Of a stretch of 64,000 nt of DNA, positions 35,414-44,293 are shown piece by piece. A program made the translations under genes and the position numbers. Within the stretch, counting starts at the first letter, position 1; every line of letters starts with the position of its first letter. The DNA is taken from positions 1 through 64,000 of the forward strand of contig NZ_MUYM01000076.1 in the NCBI RefSeq assembly GCF_002150765.1, read 5' to 3'. Origin of the DNA: Lentzea kentuckyensis (GTDB taxonomy: Bacteria; Actinomycetota; Actinomycetes; Mycobacteriales; Pseudonocardiaceae). Under the pieces are notes generated by a model. That model saw only the letters and a program-made list of their open reading frames with translations, was not told the origin of the DNA and searched no databases.

Positions 35414-36964
35414 TCACTTGCGCGGACGTGCCGCGGTCACGCGGAACTTCGTGGCCTCCGCCTTCTCCCGCGTCGCCGCCGCCGGCGAGCGGTCGCTCGC
35501 GATGGAGTAACCGCACTCACCAACGCTGTAGTCGCACCACATCAGGCCCTTGTCGAAGTCCTGCACCAGGAAGTCGGGGGACCCGAGCTGGTGGACGTCC
35601 CCGCGCGGAATGCCGAGCGGGCCGTCCACGCCACCGAGCTGCCACCAGAACGCGCGGAAGTCGCCGGCGAGCGTCGGGACGTGGTTGTCACTGCGCAGGA
35701 ACACGGTGGCCTTCTCGAACTGCTGGAACTCCGCCGTGGTCCCGATGGCCATCTGGCCGTACTGCGGGAGTCCGTACACCGCGACGTCACCGCCGGCGCG
35801 CAGCTTCTGCAGGATCAGGCCGCCGACGACGTGGGCGCCGGTGCGCGGACCCCACAGGATGACCTTGTCGAGGCTCTCGCGGAACAGCACGTACTGGCCG
35901 TCCGTGCCGGGCGCGGGCGTCTGGTCCGACTTCGGCCAGCCCAGCGGACCGGCGGTGCCGCCGTTCACGTTGTACTCGTCGCGGACCCGGCCGCCCATCC
36001 AGAAGGCGTTGCCGTCCGGGGTGACGTACACCGTCTTGCCGGTGGCGAAGTCCGTGGTCTGGCCGCCGGCGACGTCCGCGGTGTCGCTGCTCGGGTAGCC
36101 GAAGTGGCTGACGACGCCACCGGCGCGGTTGAGCTTCTCGACGGTCTTCGGGCTGATGGCGTGCGCGCCGGTGCCCGCCGACCAGTAGATGCCGCCCTTG
36201 GCCGTCTGAGCGGCCCACCCGTTGTCGTGCTGGACGGACTGGTCGTAGGAGAGCCAGCCGAAGCCGTTCGGGCCGCCCTTCTCGAGGTACTTGTCGCGCA
36301 GCGCACCGCTGATCCAGTACGCCTCCGACACGCTCGGCACCTGCTGGAACAGGCTCACGGCCTCGCTGAACCGCTGCTCGACGCCGCCGTTGTCCGCCAT
36401 CGCGATCTGGTCGCTGATCGGCCAGCCGAACAGACCGGTGACGCTGCCGGTGGCCCAGTACTTCTCCCGCTGCTTGCCGGAGAGCGCGAACGCGCCGTAG
36501 GCGTCGGAGTAGTAGACGGAATAGCCGGTGTCGTAAGCGATCGCCGCACCCGCCTGCGAGCCGCGGTTCACCGGCACCTGGTCCATCGTCGCGGCCGACT
36601 TGACGATCGCGTCACCGGGCTGCCAATGCCGCGAGATCGCACCGGACATCCAGTGCGCCCCCAGGCCTTCCTTCCAGGTGATCACGATGTCGAACTTCGA
36701 GAACCTGGCCCAGCGGATGCCGTTGGACAGGTTGATCTCGTCGCCCACCTTGTCGCCGGCGAAGGAAGCGCCGCCCAGCGCCTGCCACTTCGCGTAGATC
36801 GGCGAGTCCTCCCAGCGGCCGGCCGGCAGCTGCACGACCTCGTCGTCCGCGGCCTGGTGGACGGGAACAGGAGCGGCGCTCGCGGTACCGAGCGTGATCG
36901 GCAGGAGCGCGGCGGTCGACGCCGCGAGGGCGGCGACCAGCGCAACAGAACGTCGAACGGACAT
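35414..36964 (-). CDS. Secreted LGFP-repeat protein, array member 4
   Basis: 516 residues from the ATG at 36964, preceded by a GGGGG tract. The signal peptide ends near ASA-AP (about 42) and is followed by an acidic linker before the first repeat (WEDSPIYAKWQALGG). Motifs include FGWPISD, FGYPSSD, LGWPKSDQTPAPGTDG and LGIPRGD, the last close to the classical LGFP. CDYSVGECGY and a basic tail close the protein. It is first in a unit with gene 3, downstream of a terminator. Confidence 0.88.
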   Translation of the reverse strand: MSVRRSVALVAALAASTAALLPITLGTASAAPVPVHQAADDEVVQLPAGRWEDSPIYAKWQALGGASFAGDKVGDEINLSNGIRWARFSKFDIVITWKEGLGAHWMSGAISRHWQPGDAIVKSAATMDQVPVNRGSQAGAAIAYDTGYSVYYSDAYGAFALSGKQREKYWATGSVTGLFGWPISDQIAMADNGGVEQRFSEAVSLFQQVPSVSEAYWISGALRDKYLEKGGPNGFGWLSYDQSVQHDNGWAAQTAKGGIYWSAGTGAHAISPKTVEKLNRAGGVVSHFGYPSSDTADVAGGQTTDFATGKTVYVTPDGNAFWMGGRVRDEYNVNGGTAGPLGWPKSDQTPAPGTDGQYVLFRESLDKVILWGPRTGAHVVGGLILQKLRAGGDVAVYGLPQYGQMAIGTTAEFQQFEKATVFLRSDNHVPTLAGDFRAFWWQLGGVDGPLGIPRGDVHQLGSPDFLVQDFDKGLMWCDYSVGECGYSIASDRSPAAATREKAEATKFRVTAARPRK

Positions 36965-37003
36965 GCTTGGAAACCCCCGTGGTGAAGCTGCGAACATGCG
37001 AAC

Positions 37004-37033
37004 GGGCTGGCGTCCGAGTGCGGACGCCAGCCC
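37004..37033 (-). terminator. Terminator after LGFP gene 5
   Basis: A perfect 13-bp stem (37004-37016 with 37021-37033) with a tetraloop lies 24 bp beyond the stop of gene 5 and upstream of gene 4. Confidence 0.8.
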
Positions 37034-37056
37034 CTTCAGCCTTCAGAACTGCGAGA

Positions 37057-38613
37057 TCACTTGCGCGGAGCCGACTTGGCCACGCCGAGCTTCGTGCCCT
37101 CCGTGCGCGCCTGCTCCAGCGTCACCTTCGGCTGCGAAGACGCGGCCTGGAGCTGCGACGAGGTCCAGTAGTCGTAGTAGCACTGGTTCTCGTTGTAGTC
37201 GCAGAGCAGGTAGCCACCGTCGAAGAGCTGCACCAAGGTGTTCGGCTCCGAGCCGAACTGCACGTCACCCGTGGCCATGCCGAGGCGGCCCGAGTAGCCA
37301 CCGAGCTGCCACCAGCCGGCGCGGAAGTCCCAGCCGATGGTGATCGTCTTGCGGCCGTTGCCGTCGAAGATCGACGCCCTCGTGAACTGCTGGAAGTTGT
37401 ACGGGCCGACCGGCCCCACGCCGGTCTGCGGCAGGCCGTAGTCGCGGACGTCGCCGTCAGCGCGCAGCTTGGCGAGGTACTGGTCCTCGACCACGTGCGC
37501 ACCGGTGCTCGCGCCCCACAGGATGACCTTGCTCGGGCCGAACAGGACGTACAGACCGTTGGCGCCGGTGGTGGCGAACTGGTCCGAGGTCGGGAAGCCG
37601 AGGCGACCCGTGGGACCACCCATGTTCGTCAGGTGGTCGCGCAGCGCACCGCTGAGCCAGTGCGCGCCGGTCGTCGGCGAGTGGTAGATCGACACCGAGT
37701 TGGCGAACGTGGCGAACGTGCCGTTGCCGACGGCCTGGGTGTCCGAGTTCGGGTAGCCGGCGTGACCACCGGGGCCGCCCTGCTCGTAGTACTTGGCCGC
37801 GACCTCGCCGGTCAGGCGACGAGCACCGGTGCCGGCGCTCCAGTAGATCGTGCCGTTGGTGGCGCCGGCGTTCCAGCCGTTGTTGGCGTCGGCGGCCTGG
37901 TCACGCAACAGCCAACCCGGCGCACCGGCCGGACCGCCGTCGGCGATGTACTTGTCACGCAGCGCGCCACTGATCCAGAACGGCTCGCCGTCGGGCTTCT
38001 TGTACAGGCTGACCATCTGGCTGAAGCTCTGCGTGGTGCCACCGCCGAGGTGCGGGACCTCGTCGCTGATCAGCCAGCCGAACCCGCCGGTGATGCTGCC
38101 GTTGGCCCAGAACTTGGCCCGGTTGCTGCCGCTAATGGCGAACGCGCCGTACGCGTCCGAGTAGTAGACCGAGTTGCCGTTGTCGAACGCGGACGCGACC
38201 CCGAGCTGGGAACCGCGGTTGATCTGCACCTGGTCCATGATGGCGACGGTCTTCGTGACGCCGTTGCTGTCCAGCCACAGCTGCCACTTCGCGGCCACGG
38301 CACCGGAGAACCAGAACGCGCCGACGCCGTCCTTCCAGGTGATGACGACGTTCTTGGAGAACTTGGCGTAGTGGATGCCGTCCTCCTGGACGACCTCGTC
38401 CCCGACCTTGTCACCGGCGAACGAGGCGCCACCGAGCGCCACCCACTTCTTGTAGACCGGCGAGTCCTCCCACACACCGGCCTGCGCCCTCACGACGGGA
38501 GCCTGCTGCTGCACCACGGGTGCGGCAGAGGCTGCCGTGGAAGTGACGATGGGCAAAAGTCCCGCCGTCGCGGCCGCAATGGCAGCGACGAGCGAGACAG
38601 CACGACGAGACAT
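37057..38613 (-). CDS. Secreted LGFP-repeat protein, array member 5 (most divergent)
   Basis: 518 residues from the ATG at 38613 with GGGGGAG upstream. The signal peptide ends near ASA-AP (about 50), then a Gln/Val-rich linker. The repeats are the same in order, but the sequence departs most from the others: FGWLISDEV, HAGYPNSD and RLGFPTSDQF, the last an exact LGFP. The Pro-Ala-Pro-Gly-Thr-Asp block of the others reads ATTGANGLYVLF here. The C-terminus is CDYNENQCYY plus a 40-residue tail. Being first in the array and most divergent, it may be the older copy; that is inference. Confidence 0.88.
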   Translation of the reverse strand: MSRRAVSLVAAIAAATAGLLPIVTSTAASAAPVVQQQAPVVRAQAGVWEDSPVYKKWVALGGASFAGDKVGDEVVQEDGIHYAKFSKNVVITWKDGVGAFWFSGAVAAKWQLWLDSNGVTKTVAIMDQVQINRGSQLGVASAFDNGNSVYYSDAYGAFAISGSNRAKFWANGSITGGFGWLISDEVPHLGGGTTQSFSQMVSLYKKPDGEPFWISGALRDKYIADGGPAGAPGWLLRDQAADANNGWNAGATNGTIYWSAGTGARRLTGEVAAKYYEQGGPGGHAGYPNSDTQAVGNGTFATFANSVSIYHSPTTGAHWLSGALRDHLTNMGGPTGRLGFPTSDQFATTGANGLYVLFGPSKVILWGASTGAHVVEDQYLAKLRADGDVRDYGLPQTGVGPVGPYNFQQFTRASIFDGNGRKTITIGWDFRAGWWQLGGYSGRLGMATGDVQFGSEPNTLVQLFDGGYLLCDYNENQCYYDYWTSSQLQAASSQPKVTLEQARTEGTKLGVAKSAPRK

Positions 38614-38755
38614 GCTGCTGCTCCCCCAGGATTGTGTACGTCTGTCAACGAAACCCGAAGGCCCCACCAGAGGGTTCCGTCAGCAGGAAACGACGCCAGT
38701 CTGCCCGAAGAATGGCGTTCTGGCGAGAAAAATCTGAAGATGCTTCAAACACATC

Positions 38756-38794
38756 CGGCGGACAGTTTCGTGTGTAACGAAACTGTCCGCCGGA
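38756..38794 (-). terminator. Terminator after the six-gene acyl operon
   Basis: A perfect 17-bp stem (38756-38772 with 38778-38794) with a 5-base loop lies 45 bp beyond the stop of the membrane protein gene. It insulates that operon from the LGFP array. Confidence 0.85.
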
Positions 38795-38838
38795 CCGATG
38801 GAATGATTCTTTGAAGAAAAACGATCAGTCTTGAATGG

Positions 38839-39846
38839 TTACTGGGCCGCTGCGGCGGCCGCGGCGATCCGCGCCTCCGCCTGACGCTTGCGGTACGTCG
38901 CGATGGCGGCGGCCGCACCCGCGGTCACGACGTCGGCGATGATGAACATCAGGCGCGAGGCGACCGCGAAGGCCAGGGCCTGCACCGGGTCGATGCCACT
39001 GGCGGCGAGCACCGCGACGATGACGCCCTCACGCACGCCCGCACCGGACGGCAGGAAGAACGCGAACAGGCCGGCGGTCAGGCTGATCGCCATGGCGCCG
39101 ATGCACAGGATCAGGCCGTTCACGCCGGGCGCGCCGACGGAGTTCGCCAGCAGCCACATGTGGGCGCCGAACGCCGCGTAGCCGAGCATGGAGAAGCCGA
39201 GGACCTTGCCGATCGTGCCCCAGCGCAGCTGGTGGTCGAGCGGCGGGCGGCGCAGCGTCTTGAGCACCAGCGAGGTGCCCCACGTCAGGATCTTCGGGTG
39301 CAGCGCGATCAGGCCGATCGGCAGCAGCGCGAACAGCCAGACCGCCTGCGGGGTCTCCTTGAAGATCACCGGCAGCGCCATGATGCCGAGCAGCAGCGAC
39401 GCGACGGTGGCGATGCCGAGCTGGATCAGCGAGCCGGTGAAGATGCGGGCACGCGGGAGGCCTGCCTTGCGGCCCAGCTCCATCTGCAGAAGGTAGGCCC
39501 ACACCGAGCCGGGCACGTACTTGCCGAGGCCGCCGACCAGGCAGATCATGCCGCCGCGGAACACGCCGATCGGCTTGCCCAGGTCGTCGATGATCGTCTG
39601 CCACGCGATGGTGTTGAACCCGATGGCCGCCATGACCGCGATCTGGCTGAGCAGGCTCGACTGCCACGCGACCGCCGAGATCGTGTGCCACACGTCGTTC
39701 CACTTGGTGATCAACGCGTAGGCGGTGAACCCGATGACCAGGACCACCATGAGCCGACGACCCCACTGGATGATCTTGCCCTTGGTCGTCTTAGTGCTCT
39801 CTGGCGGAACCTCGGCGATGTCCGCCTCTGCCTCGACAGTGGTCAT
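38839..39846 (-). CDS. Polytopic membrane protein of the lysylphosphatidylglycerol-synthase TM / AglD family
   Basis: 335 residues with about eight membrane segments after a charged N-terminus. It carries the family pattern GGLGKYVPGSVWAYLLQ (about 106-122) and FFLPSGAGVREGVIVA (about 274-289). Members with only this domain are suspected lipid or glycolipid flippases or transporters. GGAG lies 9 bases before the ATG. It starts 43 bp after the LuxC-like stop and is the last gene of the acyl operon, so it may move the operon's product across the membrane. That role is inference. Confidence 0.83.
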   Translation of the reverse strand: MTTVEAEADIAEVPPESTKTTKGKIIQWGRRLMVVLVIGFTAYALITKWNDVWHTISAVAWQSSLLSQIAVMAAIGFNTIAWQTIIDDLGKPIGVFRGGMICLVGGLGKYVPGSVWAYLLQMELGRKAGLPRARIFTGSLIQLGIATVASLLLGIMALPVIFKETPQAVWLFALLPIGLIALHPKILTWGTSLVLKTLRRPPLDHQLRWGTIGKVLGFSMLGYAAFGAHMWLLANSVGAPGVNGLILCIGAMAISLTAGLFAFFLPSGAGVREGVIVAVLAASGIDPVQALAFAVASRLMFIIADVVTAGAAAAIATYRKRQAEARIAAAAAAAQ

Positions 39847-39889
39847 CTTGTGGTCTCCGGTGGAGTGTGGTGGTTGCGGCGGCATCGAA

Positions 39890-41119
39890 TCAGACGGTGA
39901 CCGTCGTGATGCGGCTGAACTCGGACAGCAGATCGTAGCCGTCCCAAACAGCCGCGAAACTGAGGGCCGACCCGAACGGCACGACGCGGTCGATGCCCCG
40001 GCCGGCGAGCCGACGGGTGAAGGTCAGCACCTCGTCCCGGTCGAAGCCGAACACGCTGAGCGTCTGGTCCTTGCGTTGCACGATCCGGCCGAACTCGGCC
40101 AGGTCGGCGAGGGTCGTCTGCGGGAACGTACCGACGCCGAGCCATTCGCGCGGGACCTCGTCCGGCGCGGTCAGTTCGATCGTCGCCACCGCGTTGCCGT
40201 CGAAACGGATCTCCGTGGCGTGCCCTTCGGCCGCGACGCCGTACGCCGAAACGCGCTTCTGCACCGCCATGGCGGGCTCGACCACGAACTGCTTGCTCGC
40301 CACGACCTCGGCGAGCAGCGTGCGGAACTCGTCGCGGGCCGGCTTGGCGCGCTCGGCGTCGCCGACCCAGAACAGGGTGCGCGGCGACGAGCAGGCGGCC
40401 TGGTCGAACCAGTAGGAGTCGTTGTAGAACCCGATGGCCGCGTCCCTGCGCTGCTCGGGCGTCGCGGCCTCCCAGCCGGCGACCGAGACGGCGGCGAACG
40501 ACGCTCGGTCCGGGAACGTGAGGTCGCGGGCGTGCGGGGCCAGCGCGGACTTGCGCACCTCGGCCACCGATCGGTCGCCACCCCAGATGACCCGCAGGTC
40601 ACAGGCAGCGGACAGGGCGGAGGTGACGGCCTCGTCGCGACCATAGGTGATCATGCGCTGGGTCTGCGCGATGGCCGGGTGGGCCTCCGCGAGCGAGGAG
40701 TTCAGCGCCTCGATCACGGCCTGCGCGGCACCGGCGGAACGCGGCGAGATCCGCACGACGTTCGGGTTGCCGGCGAGCGCGGACAGCGCCCACGAGTACA
40801 CGAAGATCGTGTCCACGTTGGCCGGTGGCACGTGGAAGACGAGTCCGCGCGGGAACCTCAGCCGGTCGCCGGTGGTCTCCAGGCCGGCCAGCGCCTTCGC
40901 GATCTCGCCCTTGCGCAGGAAGAAGCCCAGCGACGCGAGTTCCGGGTAGCGCCGCGCGGTGGCAGGCGCGAGGAGCTTGCGCGCGAACTTCACCAGGAAC
41001 TGGACGACGCGCTCGTCGCCCACGGACAGATAGCCGCCTTCGGGCTCCGCCGTGATCTCGGCGAGCAGGGCGTCGACCTCGACGGCCGGGCCTGCCGGGA
41101 AACGCTGCTCAACACTCAC
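39890..41119 (-). CDS. LuxC-like acyl-CoA/acyl-protein reductase
   Basis: 409 residues from a GTG overlapping the stop of the LuxE-like gene (GTGA). It has the LuxC pattern: LVFHVPPANVDTIFVYSW (93-110), LAGNPNVVRISPR, and the probable catalytic cysteine in FDQAACSSPRTLF (C243). LuxC reduces an acyl thioester to an aldehyde with NADPH, taking the acyl group from its LuxE partner. There are no luxA/luxB genes here, so the aldehyde must serve something other than light. It lies between the LuxE-like protein and a membrane transporter-like protein. Confidence 0.88.
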   Translation of the reverse strand: MSVEQRFPAGPAVEVDALLAEITAEPEGGYLSVGDERVVQFLVKFARKLLAPATARRYPELASLGFFLRKGEIAKALAGLETTGDRLRFPRGLVFHVPPANVDTIFVYSWALSALAGNPNVVRISPRSAGAAQAVIEALNSSLAEAHPAIAQTQRMITYGRDEAVTSALSAACDLRVIWGGDRSVAEVRKSALAPHARDLTFPDRASFAAVSVAGWEAATPEQRRDAAIGFYNDSYWFDQAACSSPRTLFWVGDAERAKPARDEFRTLLAEVVASKQFVVEPAMAVQKRVSAYGVAAEGHATEIRFDGNAVATIELTAPDEVPREWLGVGTFPQTTLADLAEFGRIVQRKDQTLSVFGFDRDEVLTFTRRLAGRGIDRVVPFGSALSFAAVWDGYDLLSEFSRITTVTV

Positions 41120-42183
41120 GCCGGGCTCCCGCTGAACGTGTCGGAACATCCGCGCGCCTCGGCGCGGGGAAGACGGCCGAGCACCGAGAAGCGCTTGCCG
41201 GGCCAGTCGCCGTCGTCGACGCCGTGCACGACACCGAGGTCCTCGGTGAGCAGGACGTGGCCGGGGTAGGACCGCGGCACCGTGCTCACCACCTCGATGA
41301 CGCCCGGCACGCCGACGGGTTGCTCGCGCCACGTCTCCGGGTCACGGATGACGACGTCCGCGAAGTCGGGGCAGTACAGCGAGTTGCCGCTCGGGCCCTC
41401 GAGGAAGACGGTGCCGAGCTGCTCGACCATGCCGTAGTAGTTGTGGATCCGGGTCAGGCCCGTGTCCTGCGCGAACGCGCGGCGGAACTCCGCGTTGTCG
41501 ACGGCGCGGTCGATCAGCTTCTTCCAGCCACCGGAGTGGATGAGGATGCCGTTCGACAAGTCCAGCTTGTGCTCGCGCGCGACCTCGTAGAGGTACTGCC
41601 ACACCATGAAGGTGAAGCCGAAGATGAGGAACGGCTCGTTGCCGTGGTTCGCGAGGAAACCCTTGATGGCCTCGACGTCCGGGCGGTCGTTCTCGTCCAG
41701 CGCGTAGACGTGCTTGCGGCCGAAGTTCGCCATGCCGAGCACGCCGGCACCGCGCGCCGAGAACGAGCGGCGGTTCTTGATGATGCCGATGGTGTCGACC
41801 ATCAGCATCGGCAGGCGCTGGTCGCCGAGCACGGTGCGCAGCGTCTTGCCGAGGTAGCGCGGCTGGTCGGCCGCCGCCTGCTTGTCCAGATAGATCCGGG
41901 ACACCTCGGCGCCGGTGGTGCCGGACGAGGTGAGCACCTTGAAGACCTCGTCGTCCGGCACGCTCTTGAGCACGTGGTGCTTGAACATCCGCACCGGCAG
42001 CCACGGCAGCTGCTCGACCGAGTCGAACGAGGTGCCACGGGCGATCCCGAGCGAGCTAAGGATCCGGTCGTACGGCTCGCCGCCGGCGCGGTGGTGCTCG
42101 GTCAGTTCGGTGAGCACGGGCAGCAGCGCCGCCTCGCGCTCGGCCTGGCTCAGGCCGAACACGCTCTCGGCAGTGGTGGTCAC
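41116..42183 (-). CDS. LuxE-like acyl-protein synthetase
   Basis: 355 residues with the adenylating signature VLTSSGTTGAEVSRIYLD (83-100) and the LuxE-type segments LPMLMVDTIGIIKNRRSFSARG, IFGFTFMVWQYLY and NYYGMVEQLGTVF. LuxE (Pfam acyl-protein synthetase) activates a fatty acid as acyl-AMP and passes it to a Cys before transfer to LuxC. It is joined on both sides by GTGA overlaps to the AMP-ligase and LuxC-like genes. Chain length and the natural acyl substrate are unknown. Confidence 0.87.
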   Translation of the reverse strand: MTTTAESVFGLSQAEREAALLPVLTELTEHHRAGGEPYDRILSSLGIARGTSFDSVEQLPWLPVRMFKHHVLKSVPDDEVFKVLTSSGTTGAEVSRIYLDKQAAADQPRYLGKTLRTVLGDQRLPMLMVDTIGIIKNRRSFSARGAGVLGMANFGRKHVYALDENDRPDVEAIKGFLANHGNEPFLIFGFTFMVWQYLYEVAREHKLDLSNGILIHSGGWKKLIDRAVDNAEFRRAFAQDTGLTRIHNYYGMVEQLGTVFLEGPSGNSLYCPDFADVVIRDPETWREQPVGVPGVIEVVSTVPRSYPGHVLLTEDLGVVHGVDDGDWPGKRFSVLGRLPRAEARGCSDTFSGSPA

Positions 42184-43565
42184 GCGCGTCCCTCCAGGGA
42201 GCGGTAGTCGATCTTGCCGCTGGCCAGCAGCGGAAGTGCGTCGATGTCCCGCACGTCGAATCCGGACACGTGCATGTGCAGCTTCTCGGACAGTGCCTTG
42301 GCAGCTGCCTTGCGCGTGTCGGCGGCACAGTTCTCGACCCAGACGACGACCTTGTCGCCGGCCGGCACCGCGGCCGCCGCACCGATGTCCAACCCGGAAC
42401 CGCGCAGCATTTGTTCCAGGTCGTCGAGGTTGACCCGGTTGCCGAAGACCTTGCCGATCCGCTTCAGCCGGCCGGTGATGAACAGGTAGCCGTCCGCGTC
42501 CAGGCGGCCGAGGTCGCCCGTTTCGAGCAGACCGTCGCGAGTGTCTGGTTCGGACAGCTCCTCTTCGGACTCCGCGTAACCCATCATCACGTTCGGGCCG
42601 CGGTACAGCACTTCGCCGACGACGTCCGGATCGGAGGTCTCGGAGCCGTCGTCGAGACGGATCGAGAACGCGCCGCCGGGCAACGCGGGACCGGCGCTGC
42701 CGATCTTCTCGGCCAGCTTCTCCGCGGGCACGGTGGCCATCCGCGGCGCCGCCTCGGTCTGGCCGTACATGACGAACATACGGCCACCAGCGGCGATCAT
42801 CTTGTCGTTGAACTCGACGACCAGGTCCTCGCGCAGCTTGCCGCCCGCCTGCGTGATCGTGCGCAGGCTCGGGTACTTGGCCGGGTCGAAGCGCAGCCTT
42901 TTGAGCATCTCGTAGTGGTACGGGACGCCGGCCAGCGAGGTGATCTTGTGTTCCTCGACGGCCGTCCAGAACGGACGCCCCATCACACCGGTCGGCTCCA
43001 CCACGACGGTCGCGCCGCGCAGCAGGTGGCTGTTCAGCACGGACATGCCGTAGCTGTAGTGCAACGGGAGGCTGGTCGGCGCCACCTCGTCGGCGGTGAT
43101 GCCCAGGACCTCGGCGATCGCCTCGGCGTTGGCCAGCACGGCCTGCCGTGACAGCCGGACGAACTTGGGGTTGCCGGTCGAGCCGCTGGTCGGCAGCAAC
43201 ACGGCGAGGTCGGGGTGCGGCACGACGCCGGTGGCTTCCTCGCGCACCCAGTCCGCGCTGTAACCGGCGGGCGGCTCACCCTCGCCACCGAGCACGGCGG
43301 CTGGACGGAAGCGCTCGACCAGGCCGAGGAGAACCTCGCGGTCCTGACCGGCGTCGAGCAGTGCGACGGCCCGGCCGGACTCGAACGCGGCGACGTAGCG
43401 CAGCACGCTCGGCACGTCGACGGACGTGCGGGCGAACAGCACACCGGCGGGCAGCGCGGTGAGCTCAGCAGCAATCTTGTCGACGGCAGCGCGGAGCTCG
43501 GGTCCGGCGAGCACCTCGCCGGACGTCGCGTCCACGAGGCGTGCGCCGGGGGCCAGCAGGCTCAC
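42180..43565 (-). CDS. AMP-dependent acyl/amino-acid ligase (ANL superfamily)
   Basis: 461 residues, somewhat short for the family. The P-loop is PTSGSTGNPKFVRLSR (125-140), the A5 motif is MYGQTEAAPRM, the A7/A8 region runs TGDLGRLDADGYLFITGRLKR, and the final lysine lies in ASGKIDYRSL. With the ACP gene in the same operon, the likely job is to adenylate a carboxylic acid and load it on the ACP phosphopantetheine. The acid is unknown. GTG start, with 4-bp overlaps at both ends. Confidence 0.88.
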   Translation of the reverse strand: MSLLAPGARLVDATSGEVLAGPELRAAVDKIAAELTALPAGVLFARTSVDVPSVLRYVAAFESGRAVALLDAGQDREVLLGLVERFRPAAVLGGEGEPPAGYSADWVREEATGVVPHPDLAVLLPTSGSTGNPKFVRLSRQAVLANAEAIAEVLGITADEVAPTSLPLHYSYGMSVLNSHLLRGATVVVEPTGVMGRPFWTAVEEHKITSLAGVPYHYEMLKRLRFDPAKYPSLRTITQAGGKLREDLVVEFNDKMIAAGGRMFVMYGQTEAAPRMATVPAEKLAEKIGSAGPALPGGAFSIRLDDGSETSDPDVVGEVLYRGPNVMMGYAESEEELSEPDTRDGLLETGDLGRLDADGYLFITGRLKRIGKVFGNRVNLDDLEQMLRGSGLDIGAAAAVPAGDKVVVWVENCAADTRKAAAKALSEKLHMHVSGFDVRDIDALPLLASGKIDYRSLEGRA

Positions 43566-44293
43566 AGCACGAGCCCCCCGTCGACGCCGAGCACCTGCCC
43601 CGTCACGAACGAGGCCTCGTCGCTGACCAGGAACTTGATGACCTTCGCGACCTCGTCGGCGGCACCGAGGCGGCCGAGCGCGGTGTCCTTGCGGACGCGG
43701 TCCAGCACCTCTTCGGACTGGCCTGCGGTCAGATCGGTCTCGATCACGCCGGGCGCGACCGCGTTGACGCGGATGCCGTACCGGCCGAGCTCCTTGGCGG
43801 AGGACTTCGCGAGCGACGCGACCGCGGCCTTGGTGGCGGCGTACACGGACTGACCCGCGTTGCCGCGTTCACCGACGATCGAGGCGAGCAGCACGATCGA
43901 GCCGGTCTTCTTGCGCATCATGGCGCGCGCGGCCGCCTGGACGGACGCGATCGCACCGGTGACGTTCGTGTCGAACATGCGTGCCACGTGGTCGTCGCCG
44001 ATCATGCCGATCAGCGCGCCCTCCATGACGCCGGCGCTCGCGACCAGCGCGTCGATCCGGCCGTGCTCCTTGGCGATCTGCCGGAACACGTCCTTCACCG
44101 CAGTGGTGTCCGTCACATCGAGCGCGAGGCCGCTGACCTGGGGACCCAGCTCGGCGGCGCGCTGCTTGGCGACTGCCTCGTCCCGGCCGGTCAGCACGAC
44201 CGTCGCCCCGGCTTCGGCCAGCGCGGCGGCGGTGGCGAGACCGATGCCCCTGGTACCACCGGTGACGACTGCGACCTTGCCGGAGAGAGTCAC
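43562..44293 (-). CDS. Short-chain dehydrogenase/reductase (FabG-like)
   Basis: 243 residues. The NADP site is VVTGGTRGIGLA (9-20), the catalytic Ser/Tyr/Lys lie in LLASIVG and YAATKAAVA, and the C-terminal SFVTGQVLGVDGG is typical of 3-oxoacyl-ACP reductases. In this operon it probably reduces a 3-keto group on the ACP-bound acyl chain or the aldehyde product. The GTG start overlaps the ACP stop (GTGA). Confidence 0.88.
   Translation of the reverse strand: MTLSGKVAVVTGGTRGIGLATAAALAEAGATVVLTGRDEAVAKQRAAELGPQVSGLALDVTDTTAVKDVFRQIAKEHGRIDALVASAGVMEGALIGMIGDDHVARMFDTNVTGAIASVQAAARAMMRKKTGSIVLLASIVGERGNAGQSVYAATKAAVASLAKSSAKELGRYGIRVNAVAPGVIETDLTAGQSEEVLDRVRKDTALGRLGAADEVAKVIKFLVSDEASFVTGQVLGVDGGLVL

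Larger units (their letters stand above)
30902..38613 (-). other. Tandem array of five LGFP-repeat secreted protein genes
   Basis: Five consecutive minus-strand genes encode paralogous exported proteins of 468-518 residues. All share the same order of LGFP-type repeats, signal peptides and a C-terminal CDY-x5-C-x-Y cap. Long stretches of DNA are identical between members; for example, a 26-base block recurs at 31812, 33291, 34831 and 36354. Two strong terminators (33872-33906 and 37004-37033) split the array into separate transcription units. Confidence 0.9.

Noticed and set aside
30902-38613. Large repeats as a mobile element or rearrangement hotspot
   Set aside because: The similarity is confined to coding sequence of intact paralogues; no transposase, integrase or terminal repeats are present.
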